This document shows, one piece after another, positions 54,467 through 62,715 of a stretch of 64,000 nt of DNA (position 1 is the stretch's first letter; each line of letters starts with the position of its first letter). The notes below the pieces were generated by a model. It worked only from the letters and a program-made list of their open reading frames with translations, was not told the DNA's origin and did no database searches. The DNA is from Changpingibacter yushuensis. GTDB lineage: Bacteria > Actinomycetota > Actinomycetes > Actinomycetales > Actinomycetaceae. The position numbers were made by a program, and so were the translations under genes. The stretch is from assembly GCF_014041995.1 (NCBI RefSeq), contig NZ_CP059492.1, positions 558,001 through 622,000 on the forward strand. The letters are read 5' to 3'.

Positions 54467-54814
54467 ATGGAGGGGCTGTTGAAGATCGGTCAGCTTGTGT
54501 GGGGAGCCATACTTGGCTTCTTTGTTGGGATCCTTGGCTGCGTGGTGCACGGCGGCCCCGTCGATCTACCTATCGTCGGCCTCGTTCTGGCCACAGCCAT
54601 GGTGGCGGCCGGTTCCTGGTTCCTCATCGAACTGGGAAAGGTCTCTGCTTGGTTGACCTACTTCGCGGGAGTCACGGTGGCCACTTTCTGGCTACTTCTG
54701 TTCCCGACCGGCAACGATGCACTCGTACTCGTGGAGTATTGGCCCTCAGAAGCGTGGCTCGTTCTTGCCCCGTTATCGGCACTTGTGCCAAGATTTGTGC
54801 TCAGGCGCCGGTAG
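54467..54814 (+). CDS. Small four-helix membrane protein (DUF6113-like)
   Basis: The protein is 115 aa with about four membrane segments (IGQLVWGAILGFFVGILGCV ... VPRFVLRRR). Actinobacteria often have such a short membrane protein next to typA and fdxA. Start unsure: ATG 54467 lacks a Shine-Dalgarno, while an in-frame TTG at 54479 follows GGAGGGG. Function unknown. Confidence 0.65.
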   Translation: MEGLLKIGQLVWGAILGFFVGILGCVVHGGPVDLPIVGLVLATAMVAAGSWFLIELGKVSAWLTYFAGVTVATFWLLLFPTGNDALVLVEYWPSEAWLVLAPLSALVPRFVLRRR

Positions 54815-54961
54815 GAAAAGGCACGGCAGTGCTGCGAGATAGCAGCGCTTTGTGCGTGCATGTTGTGGTGAACTAGACGCATATGCCTTGGGGGCATTGT
54901 TCCCGTGGTGGCACTGCCGCTCGCTAGAATTGCCTGAGTTACTGCGCAAGAAAGGGTTGTT

Positions 54962-57184
54962 GTGGGAAAAGACGCCAATGAGGAATCCCGTTCCGGCTCG
55001 CTCGAATCGGCACTGAATCGCCGAATCGATGAACCGGAAGAGGCAGGCAGTTCTCCCGCCAGTTGGAATGCGGAGGATGTGCAGGCCTCCGGTTCTGCTC
55101 CCAACCCTATTGAGTCACTCTTTGAGCCTTCTGAGGCTGTGCCCGCGGCTCAACCTACTGAGGCTTTTCCGGCCGCGCGGGTAGACGAAGCTGTGCCCGC
55201 GGCTCAACCTACTGAGGCTTTTCCGGCCGCGCGGGTAGACGAAGCTGTGCCTGCGGCTCAACCTACTGAGGCTTTTCCGGCCGCGCCGGTGGACGAGGCT
55301 GTGCCTGCGGCTCAACCTACCGAGGCTTTTCCGGCCGCGCCGGTGGACGAGGCTGCGCCCACCGCGGCCTTCAGTGCACCCCGTCCGGCACACCTTGCCT
55401 CGCCGCTTCCTGCGTCGCGCAACGAATCGGAGGATTTCGCCGATGAGGTCTTCAGTGATCAGGGAAAAGACATGTCCCCACACATGACCAAGAAGGGCCG
55501 CCGTAAGTGGCCGTGGGTGGTGCTGGCAGCTGCCGTCGTGCTTGGGGGCGCATACGTTGGCGCTGGATACTTCTTTGCAGACCGTGTTCCGGCCAATACA
55601 AAGGTAGCCGGAGTCTCAGTGGGTGGCATGACCAAGTCTCAAGCTTCCGCAAAGCTCGAAGCCGAGCTCACCCCCAAGCTCTCGGAGGCAGTCACAGTCA
55701 CAGCGGGCAGTGACAGCACGGAACACAGCGTGGATCCTTCTTCGTTCGATCTGGGTATTGACGAAGACGCCACCATCAGCTCCATCGTCGGGTTTTCTTT
55801 GGAACCGGCTCGTATTTGGGCGCATGTCTCTGGCGGTTCTAACGTAGACCCGGTGCTCACATATGATGCTGACAAGCTTGCCAGTACGGTTGATTCGCTA
55901 GCGCAGCAGGTCAACACGGATGCTACTGACGCCACCGTGAGCTTCGCAGTGGGGGAGGGCAGCGATGCCGTTCCCACCGTTCAGTCCACACAATCTGTGC
56001 AAGGCGTTGCTCTGGACACAGATTCGGCTGCAGAGAAGCTATCCACGGTGATTCTCACGGCGAGCCAGCCGATCCGCCTAGACGTTTCGGCCACCGATCC
56101 TGCTATTGACGACGCCGCGGCGGCCACCGCAGTCGAAACCGCCAACACGCTCATTTCTGACAAGCTTTCGGTCACCGTGGGTGGCAAGCTCGTCGAGATC
56201 ACGCCTGCCCAGCTTGCTTCCGCAGCTTCCTTTACCGCGACGGATGGAACGCTAGACCTATCGCTGGATGGCAAGGCGCTAGGTGACGTTGTGCGTTCTG
56301 CTGCCAGTGATGTACTGAAGAAAGGTACTGACGCAGTCATTACGATCGTTGACCACACCACCCCCACCATCAGCCCGTCAACTGACGGGGTTGGAATTGA
56401 CGATGATGATCTGGCAACACAGGCTCTCGCTGCCGCCACCTCCACCAACCGCTCGATCGAACTGACAACAGTCGAGGTTCCTGCAGAGTTCACCACGGAG
56501 GATGCCGAGGCCATGGGCATCAAGGAAGTGGTCTCCTCTATCGAAACGCCGCTGACCAGCGATTCTGTGCGCACCACCAACCTGCTTGTGGGCACAAAGC
56601 TCATTACGAATACTCTGGTGAAGCCGGATGAGACCTTCTCACTGCTTGATGCACTAGGTGAGATCACAGAGGCCCGTGGTTTCACCTCCTCTGGTGTGGT
56701 GGCAAATGGTTTCAACTCCACGGCACTTGGCGGTGGACTGTCGCAGCTATCTACCAACACGTTCAATATCGGTTACTTGGCCGGATTGGTCGACGTCGAA
56801 CACAAGCCACACTCTAAGTACTTCTCGCGTTACCCAATGGGCCGCGAAGCGACTCTCTGGTCCGGGCAAATCGATATGAAGTGGCAGAACAACACTCCCT
56901 ATGGCGTGATGATCGATACCTGGGTCGCTGACGGCTACGTTCACTCCCAGCTATGGTCCACTAAGTACTGGGACGTCACCACAACCACGTCTGACCCCTA
57001 CAACCAGACATCGCCCACCACCGAGGTGAACACTGCCTCTGACTGCACGCCTTCGGCGGCAGGAGGCAATGGGTTCACTGTGAAGGTATCTCGGACCGTA
57101 TCGCACGACGGGGTGGTTAACGAAGACGTCAGTGGCTCATACACTTGGACGTATTCACCCGTGAACGCTGTGAAATGCAATTAG
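54962..57184 (+). CDS. VanW-family cell-wall protein with N-terminal repeats
   Basis: The protein is 740 aa from GTG 54962, with AAAGGG upstream. Residues 1-175 are cytosolic, acidic and Pro/Ala-rich, and include four 18-residue repeats (AVPAAQPTEAFPAARVDE type). One membrane segment (WPWVVLAAAVVLGGAYVGAG) leads outside, to two peptidoglycan-binding-4-like domains (ANTKVAGVSVGGMTKSQASA) and the VanW domain (about 540-690: TNLLVGTKLITNTLVKPDET and GGGLSQLSTNTFNIGYLAGL). A role in wall metabolism is likely; despite the name, no glycopeptide resistance follows from it. Confidence 0.88.
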   Translation: MGKDANEESRSGSLESALNRRIDEPEEAGSSPASWNAEDVQASGSAPNPIESLFEPSEAVPAAQPTEAFPAARVDEAVPAAQPTEAFPAARVDEAVPAAQPTEAFPAAPVDEAVPAAQPTEAFPAAPVDEAAPTAAFSAPRPAHLASPLPASRNESEDFADEVFSDQGKDMSPHMTKKGRRKWPWVVLAAAVVLGGAYVGAGYFFADRVPANTKVAGVSVGGMTKSQASAKLEAELTPKLSEAVTVTAGSDSTEHSVDPSSFDLGIDEDATISSIVGFSLEPARIWAHVSGGSNVDPVLTYDADKLASTVDSLAQQVNTDATDATVSFAVGEGSDAVPTVQSTQSVQGVALDTDSAAEKLSTVILTASQPIRLDVSATDPAIDDAAAATAVETANTLISDKLSVTVGGKLVEITPAQLASAASFTATDGTLDLSLDGKALGDVVRSAASDVLKKGTDAVITIVDHTTPTISPSTDGVGIDDDDLATQALAAATSTNRSIELTTVEVPAEFTTEDAEAMGIKEVVSSIETPLTSDSVRTTNLLVGTKLITNTLVKPDETFSLLDALGEITEARGFTSSGVVANGFNSTALGGGLSQLSTNTFNIGYLAGLVDVEHKPHSKYFSRYPMGREATLWSGQIDMKWQNNTPYGVMIDTWVADGYVHSQLWSTKYWDVTTTTSDPYNQTSPTTEVNTASDCTPSAAGGNGFTVKVSRTVSHDGVVNEDVSGSYTWTYSPVNAVKCN
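55136..55351 (+). repeat. Four 54-bp tandem repeats in the VanW gene
   Basis: Units 1-2 and 3-4 are pairwise nearly identical; the unit keeps the reading frame (18 codons). The near identity at silent positions points to recent amplification, and copy number is likely to vary between strains. Confidence 0.95.
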
Positions 57185-57282
57185 GCACAGATGGCGAGCT
57201 AAAGACCAGCTCACATGTGTGTTCTTGAAAACAGCGTTGACCAGATGAAACCGATACGGTAATTCTGAAGAGAGGAAAAGCA

Positions 57283-57609
57283 ATGACCTACGTAATCGCC
57301 CTGCCCTGCGTAGACGTGAAGGATCGCGCCTGCGTGGACGAATGCCCAGTGGATTGCATCTACGAGGGTGACCGTACCCTGTACATCCATCCAGATGAGT
57401 GTGTGGATTGTGGAGCATGCGAACCCGTATGCCCAGTAGAAGCCATCTACTACGAAGATGACGTTCCGGAGGAATGGTCAGCGTTCTATGACGTGAACGT
57501 CGACTTCTTCAAGGATCTCGGATCTCCTGGTGGTGCTGCCAAATTGGGGCCAACAGGCAAGGATCACCCGTACGTTTCGGCGCTGCCGCCACAGAGCGCC
57601 GGCGAGTAA
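57283..57609 (+). CDS. fdxA: 7Fe ferredoxin
   Basis: The protein is 108 aa with GAGAGG before ATG 57283. Cys-containing blocks CVDVKDRACVDECPVDCIYE (3Fe-4S site and one Cys for the other cluster) and CVDCGACEPVCPVEAIYY (4Fe-4S) are in the FdxA order; the C-terminal extension is typical. A soluble electron carrier. It lies just upstream of dapC, the standard actinobacterial arrangement. Confidence 0.96.
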   Translation: MTYVIALPCVDVKDRACVDECPVDCIYEGDRTLYIHPDECVDCGACEPVCPVEAIYYEDDVPEEWSAFYDVNVDFFKDLGSPGGAAKLGPTGKDHPYVSALPPQSAGE

Positions 57610-57611
57610 GC

Positions 57612-58751
57612 GTGGGGTTGCTAGGGGCGACGCTGCCAGATTTCCCATGGGATTCACTTGTACCTGCTCGCCAGCAGGCCGCGAAGCATCCCGACGGTGT
57701 GGTGGATCTGACTATTGGTACACCAGTTGATTCGGTCCCTCAGGTTATCCAAGATGCCCTGAGCCAGGCAGCGGACGCCCACGGCTATCCCCAAACCATC
57801 GGTACGCCAGATTTGCGCCAGGCGATCGTGGGGTGGCTTGGCCGCCATCGCGGAGTGACTGGAACTGTGGGCGTTTTGCCGACCATCGGATCCAAGGAGA
57901 TCGTGGCATTGCTGCCATCTTTGCTTGGGCTAGGATCCAGTGACACCGTTGCATTCCCGCGCGCCGCATACCCTACTTATGATGTTGGCGCACGGCTGGC
58001 CGGTGCTCGGCCACTTCCTATCGATACCGACGCAGCGCCGGAATCCTGGCCGGCAGGTATCACTTTTCTCTGGCTTAATTCGCCCGGCAATCCAGACGGC
58101 CACGTGCTAGACGTAGAACACCTTCGCCGCATCGTGGCATGGGCGCGGGTGAACAATGTGCTGATCGCTTCCGACGAATGCTATGCGCAGCTGCCATGGG
58201 ATGTACAAGAGGCGCCTTCGATTCTCGATGCGCGCGTATGCGGCGAAGATTACTCCGGTATCTTCTCCTTGTACTCAGTGTCCAAACAGTCCAATATGGC
58301 TGGTTATCGCGCAGCGTTCATAGCTGGTGATCAACAGCGTTTGGCGGCTCTGACCGAGATCCGCAAGCACTCTGGCTTCCTTATGCCCACTCCGGTACAA
58401 AACGCGATGGTAGTTGCCCTGAACGATGAGGCGCACGTTGATGCGCAACGTGAGGTCTATCGTCGTCGTCGAAATGCGCTACTGGGAGTACTGGAACAGT
58501 CCGGGCTGCGAAACGATCCGAACTCAGTGGCGGGTCTATACATCTGGGCGGAATACGTTCGTGAGGGTGTGAGTGCCTGGGACATCGTGAATGCATGCGC
58601 ACGGCTCGGCATTGTTGTAGCACCGGGCGATTTCTATGGTGAAGCCGGAAAGGGCCGCGTGCGGATTTCGCTAACCGCGACAGACTGGGCGATTGAACAG
58701 GCAGTTGCGCGTTTGCCACAACTGCCCGCCGAGCTCGGGAATCCTGCGTAA
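57612..58751 (+). CDS. dapC: N-succinyldiaminopimelate aminotransferase
   Basis: The protein is 379 aa, fold type I PLP enzyme, from GTG 57612, 2 nt after the fdxA stop. It catalyses the transamination step of the succinylase lysine/DAP pathway. The PLP Lys is in LYSVSKQSNMAGYR; LNSPGNPDGHVL and SDECYAQLPWD give the other cofactor contacts; the substrate-binding Arg is in GKGRVRISLTA. The next pathway enzyme, DapD, is encoded at 60368 on the other strand. Confidence 0.95.
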   Translation: MGLLGATLPDFPWDSLVPARQQAAKHPDGVVDLTIGTPVDSVPQVIQDALSQAADAHGYPQTIGTPDLRQAIVGWLGRHRGVTGTVGVLPTIGSKEIVALLPSLLGLGSSDTVAFPRAAYPTYDVGARLAGARPLPIDTDAAPESWPAGITFLWLNSPGNPDGHVLDVEHLRRIVAWARVNNVLIASDECYAQLPWDVQEAPSILDARVCGEDYSGIFSLYSVSKQSNMAGYRAAFIAGDQQRLAALTEIRKHSGFLMPTPVQNAMVVALNDEAHVDAQREVYRRRRNALLGVLEQSGLRNDPNSVAGLYIWAEYVREGVSAWDIVNACARLGIVVAPGDFYGEAGKGRVRISLTATDWAIEQAVARLPQLPAELGNPA

Positions 58752-58820
58752 ATCGCGCATGTGGGGCTCGATAGTATGAGCCAATCACGAGGTGTCCGGG
58801 TATCTTGCCCGTTGTCTCTG

Positions 58821-58849
58821 TTACGCAGGTGACGTCGAGCACGTAGTAT
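58821..58849 (+). promoter_or_regulatory. Promoter of gltA
   Basis: TTACGC (58821-58826), 17 bp, TAGTAT (58844-58849). The resulting leader of about 85 nt includes GGACC-5-GGTCC, a short stem, and AGGAGG 5 nt before the GTG. Confidence 0.5.
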
Positions 58850-58942
58850 CTTGACTTGAAGATAAGATGTGTCTGCGGCGTCCCGCTGCCCTGCACAAAG
58901 AGTACGCCGCGGACCACCGCGGTCCACAGCTAGGAGGTTTCC

Positions 58943-60295
58943 GTGACTGAAAACGCCATGGAAGGCGCCGCAACAATTCATGTTGACGGCAAGACGCTTG
59001 AACTTCCCCGGGTGAAGGCGTCCATCGGTATGGACGGCTTCCGAATCGACAAGATGCTGGCATCCACCGGCACCGTAACGCTCGATCCGGGTTACACCAA
59101 TACAGCATCCTGCGAATCAGAGATCACGTACATCGACGGCGATGCTGGGATCCTGCGCTACCGGGGTTATCCCATCGAACAGTTGGCACAACACTGCAGC
59201 TTCCTCGAAGTGGCCTACCTGCTCATCTACGGCGAGCTTCCGGATCCAGAAGCTCTGGCGCTCTTCACCCGCCGTATCAAGCGCCACACACTACTGCATG
59301 AGGACTTCAAAGCATTCTTCACAGCTTTCCCCGCAGGTGGGCATCCGATGTCCATTCTGCAATCGGGAGTGGCTGGCATGGCCACCTACTACGATCACAC
59401 GCTTGATCCGAAGGATCCGGCTCAGTTGGACCTTGCTACGGTGCTTCTCATGGCCAAGTTGCCAACAATGATCGCCTACATCGCAAAGCGTGCCACTGGC
59501 CTGCCGTTGCTCTACCCTGATTCTTCCCGGTCCTTCACAGAGGACTTCATCCGGATGACCTTTGGGTTGCCCTACCAAATGCAGGAAATCGATCCCACGA
59601 TCGTCAACGCATTGGACAAGCTGTTCATCTTGCACGCTGACCACGAGCAGAATTGCTCCACCTCGACCGTTCGCTTGGTGGGGTCCTCACAGGCCAATGT
59701 GTACGCCTCGGTATCTGCGGGCGTGGGCGCGCTTTCCGGCCCTCTGCACGGTGGAGCAAACGAAGCAGTGCTGAGCATGCTGCGTCAGATTCGCAATGAA
59801 GGCATTCCGGTTTCTCAGTTCGTGCAGCAGGTCAAGGATAAGCAGAACAAGGTCAAGCTCATGGGCTTCGGCCACCGTGTCTACAAGAACTTTGACCCTC
59901 GCGCCAAGGTGGTCAAGGGCTTGGCAGACGATATCCTCGTGCGGCTCGGTGGGGACAACCAGCTCTTTGACATCGCTCAGGAACTGGAACAAGCAGCGCT
60001 CTCCGATGATTACTTCATTCAACGCAAGCTGTACCCGAATGTCGATTTCTACACGGGCCTCATCTACGAGGCGATGGGATTCCCTTCGCAGATGTTCACC
60101 CCGCTCTTCGCTCTGGGGCGCCTACCAGGATGGATCGCTCAATACCGCGAGCTGGTCTCAGATCCGGCCCAAAAGATTGGACGCCCACGTCAGGTCTACA
60201 TTGGTCACGCGCAGCGCGATTGGGTTGCCCGCACGCAGCGCGAGAAGCAGCACCTAGTGGAGATCTCATCCTCGCTTGAAAACAAGCGCCTCTGA
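58943..60295 (+). CDS. gltA: Citrate synthase
   Basis: The protein is 450 aa from GTG 58943, with a perfect AGGAGG 5 nt upstream. It condenses oxaloacetate and acetyl-CoA. Active-site residues are seen: His in GPLHGGANEAVL, His in MGFGHRVYKNFDPRAKVVKG and Asp in YPNVDFYTGLIYEAMG. The N-terminal extension and SCESEITYIDGDAGILRYRG mark the long (type I, actinobacterial) form. A large hairpin follows. Confidence 0.97.
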   Translation: MTENAMEGAATIHVDGKTLELPRVKASIGMDGFRIDKMLASTGTVTLDPGYTNTASCESEITYIDGDAGILRYRGYPIEQLAQHCSFLEVAYLLIYGELPDPEALALFTRRIKRHTLLHEDFKAFFTAFPAGGHPMSILQSGVAGMATYYDHTLDPKDPAQLDLATVLLMAKLPTMIAYIAKRATGLPLLYPDSSRSFTEDFIRMTFGLPYQMQEIDPTIVNALDKLFILHADHEQNCSTSTVRLVGSSQANVYASVSAGVGALSGPLHGGANEAVLSMLRQIRNEGIPVSQFVQQVKDKQNKVKLMGFGHRVYKNFDPRAKVVKGLADDILVRLGGDNQLFDIAQELEQAALSDDYFIQRKLYPNVDFYTGLIYEAMGFPSQMFTPLFALGRLPGWIAQYRELVSDPAQKIGRPRQVYIGHAQRDWVARTQREKQHLVEISSSLENKRL

Positions 60296-60304
60296 TCAAG
60301 GTGT

Positions 60305-60356
60305 CTACGTGCGGTGAGGGAGCACTTCGAACGAAGTGCTCCCTCACCGCACGTAG
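60305..60356. terminator. Long hairpin between gltA and dapD
   Basis: Two arms of 25 nt (60305-60329 and 60332-60356) are exact complements, with the core GGTGAGGGAGCACTTC. It serves the two convergent genes. Confidence 0.9.
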
Positions 60357-60367
60357 AGCTGAATTCG

Positions 60368-61345
60368 TTAGTTTATGTGCAAAACCGAGTTCAGCTTGGT
60401 TGCTGTTACGCCTGGGCGGGGGAGTGCCTCCACTGCGCCCGACTGTGAGTTGCGGCGGAACAGGATGTTGTCCATGTGTGCGAGCTGGCGCGCTGGAACC
60501 ACGTCCGGCTCCAGAATGTAGCCTTCAGGAGACGGTGCCACGCCACCGGTTGGCAGGATAGTGACCTTGGTTCCGGCAGTGACGTACAAGCCTGCTTCGA
60601 CGATGCAATCGTCGCCTAGGGGGATTCCCAAGCCAGAGTTTGCACCCAAGAGGGAACGCTTGCCCACGCGCACGCGTTGAGCGCCACCACCAGAAAGAGT
60701 TCCCATGGTGGATGCTCCACCACCAATATCTGCGCCGTCGTCAACAAGCACTCCTTGAGAGACACGGCCCTCAATCATCGCGCGGCCGAGTGAACCTGCG
60801 TTGTAGTTGACGAACCCGGCGTGCATCACTGTGGTGCCCTCGGAAAGGAAGGCTCCCAGGCGCACATTGTTTCCGTCAGCGATACGAACGCCCGATGGGA
60901 TAACGTAATCCACCATGCGGGGGAACTTGTCCACCGAGAGGATGCGCACTGGAGTGTTGGTCTTTGCGCGCGCCCGCATCCGAGTGTCCTCAAAATCTGT
61001 GAGGAAGCATGGTCCCAGACTGGTCCACGCCACGTTCTCAAGAACCGAGAAAATGCCGTTGAGGTTGATTGAGTTTGGTTCAACGAAACGCCATGAGAGC
61101 AGATGCAACCGCAGGTACGCACCAGCAGCCGTGGACGGCTCTTCGTCGAGGTTGATAACAGTCTTGACGATGCGCAGATGAACGTGGCGGGTGTCGTCGT
61201 CGCGCTCCAAGGAGAGGAGGACGGGATCTGGCTGTGCATCCTCGGGAGGCGTGCCAAGTTGTGGCTTTGGATACCAGACGTCAAGAACCTTGCCGTCTGG
61301 CCGGGATGTCGCGAGGCCGTAGCCCCAAGCTGCGTTCTGACTCAT
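60368..61345 (-). CDS. dapD: Tetrahydrodipicolinate N-succinyltransferase
   Basis: The protein is 325 aa and succinylates tetrahydrodipicolinate in the DAP/lysine route. The N-terminal domain is followed by a left-handed beta helix of hexapeptides (TTVMHAGFVNYNAGSLGRAM, then SQGVLVDDGADIGGGASTMG) and the C-terminal AAG-type end. It belongs to the mycobacterial/actinobacterial DapD group rather than the enteric one. TAGGAT lies 6 nt before the ATG (leaderless). Confidence 0.95.
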   Translation of the reverse strand: MSQNAAWGYGLATSRPDGKVLDVWYPKPQLGTPPEDAQPDPVLLSLERDDDTRHVHLRIVKTVINLDEEPSTAAGAYLRLHLLSWRFVEPNSINLNGIFSVLENVAWTSLGPCFLTDFEDTRMRARAKTNTPVRILSVDKFPRMVDYVIPSGVRIADGNNVRLGAFLSEGTTVMHAGFVNYNAGSLGRAMIEGRVSQGVLVDDGADIGGGASTMGTLSGGGAQRVRVGKRSLLGANSGLGIPLGDDCIVEAGLYVTAGTKVTILPTGGVAPSPEGYILEPDVVPARQLAHMDNILFRRNSQSGAVEALPRPGVTATKLNSVLHIN

Positions 61346-61351
61346 GGCTAA

Positions 61352-61357
61352 ATCCTA
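61352..61357 (-). promoter_or_regulatory. -10 of leaderless dapD
   Basis: TAGGAT on the minus strand, 6 nt before the ATG at 61345. Confidence 0.5.
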
Positions 61358-61548
61358 ACGGTGTCACATGATGGACACGCTTCGAAGCCACACCGTGGAA
61401 TGGTCGATCTTCCCAGATCCTTTGGCCTGAGCCAGAACACTCCGCTTTGTGCACTGCCTAACAAGGAAACAAATCTCAGATGGCGAACGTGCTCTGAATC
61501 GGCGATCAGCTCACGACGGCTATCTCTGGTTCGTTGATCACCGGTGAA

Positions 61549-62715
61549 TCACGCCCCTGCTGCGGCTTGCTTCACAAGCTCCTTGACCTTCTGCCAAGAA
61601 GCCGCGAAGGCCGCGTGCAGTTCGCCGGGCTCCTCCGGTCCATCGATGTCCACCCATGCCAGTTCAAGGGACTCCCGATCAGCGATGGGTATGGTGTCTG
61701 CATCACAGCGGGCCACAAAAGTGGTGTAGCTCCAGTCGCCGTGATCGGCGAGGTGTGATCCCGTGATAGTTAAGCGATCCGCGCCGATCTGAGTCTCCTC
61801 AGTGAATTCGCGCAATGCTCCTTCCTCGGGGGATTCGAACCATTCGATGGCTCCACCAGGAATTGACCATGTTCCCCCTCCATGCGACCACGTTGAGCGA
61901 AGTTGGAGCAGTACTTGCGTATGGCCATCGCACACGCGGAATGCGCACACGCCAGCAGCTCCACCGATCCCCCAATGGCGGCGCCCGCACGAGCAGAGAA
62001 TGAAGCCATCTGCGCCGTGCCGAGGCCGAAACACCCGCGTCTCATCCAAGAACGCGAGTCCTCGCTCTGAGAGTCCGCCAGCTGCGGGTTCAGCATCAGT
62101 CCACAACTGCGTGATCGAAAGGTCGTGCACAGCGAGCATGCGGCGCAACAGCGGCAAGGACAAACCAACCACGCCGTGGTAGTCGCCGTCGACAGACTCA
62201 ATGAACGGGCCTCCGCGCCCGTCCACAGTGAACGATCCCGCCACATGGAGGGGTTCGCCAGAAGCAACATAGGCGTCGATTTCGCGGTCGCTCATCTCGG
62301 CAATGTGAACAGTGGCGTGGGAGACTGAGCTGAGTGTGGCAAACGTCCCCGGGTGTACCAAGCAATGACCAGTGTGGAGCACTCCGGAATGCCCGGACAT
62401 CGCGCGGAGGCGCTCGCGGGCAACCTCAGGCGAATGGGGTTTACCTACCACGTCACCGTCAAACTCAAACATGGAATCGCAGCCCAGAATGAGGTCTGCG
62501 CCATCTGCGTCACGTGGGTCCTCCGCTACAGCACGCGCCTTTGCAGTGGCGAGCGCCAGTACCATCTGGCTCGGGCCTCCTCGCACTTCTGACAACACTG
62601 CCTGTTCGTCCACTTCAGAAACCTGCACGAGCGGTTCAATGCCCGCAGAACGTAGGGTTGCCAAACGTGCGGGAGATTTGCTGGCCAGGGCCAGAGTCAT
62701 GTGTGGCAGGCTCAC
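61549..62715 (-). CDS. Maf nucleotide pyrophosphatase fused to a Nudix hydrolase
   Basis: The protein is 388 aa from GTG 62715, overlapping the upstream stop (GTGA). Residues 6-205 are Maf: LALASKSPARLATLRSAGI, LGCDSMFEFDG, GKPHSPEVARERL, GSFTVDGRGGPFIESVDG and YHGVVGLSLPLL. Residues 235-388 are a Nudix domain with Cys-x-Cys-Gly and HWG before it. The Nudix box (288-310) keeps Gly288, Glu294, Arg302, Glu303, Glu306 and Glu307, but the Gly of the consensus end is Gln309. Both halves hydrolyse faulty or surplus nucleotides, so it looks like a two-domain housecleaning enzyme. Confidence 0.9.
   Translation of the reverse strand: MSLPHMTLALASKSPARLATLRSAGIEPLVQVSEVDEQAVLSEVRGGPSQMVLALATAKARAVAEDPRDADGADLILGCDSMFEFDGDVVGKPHSPEVARERLRAMSGHSGVLHTGHCLVHPGTFATLSSVSHATVHIAEMSDREIDAYVASGEPLHVAGSFTVDGRGGPFIESVDGDYHGVVGLSLPLLRRMLAVHDLSITQLWTDAEPAAGGLSERGLAFLDETRVFRPRHGADGFILCSCGRRHWGIGGAAGVCAFRVCDGHTQVLLQLRSTWSHGGGTWSIPGGAIEWFESPEEGALREFTEETQIGADRLTITGSHLADHGDWSYTTFVARCDADTIPIADRESLELAWVDIDGPEEPGELHAAFAASWQKVKELVKQAAAGA

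Noticed and set aside
54962-57184. Vancomycin resistance determinant
   Set aside because: The VanW domain alone does not give resistance; no vanA/B-type ligase or vanH/X genes are present.
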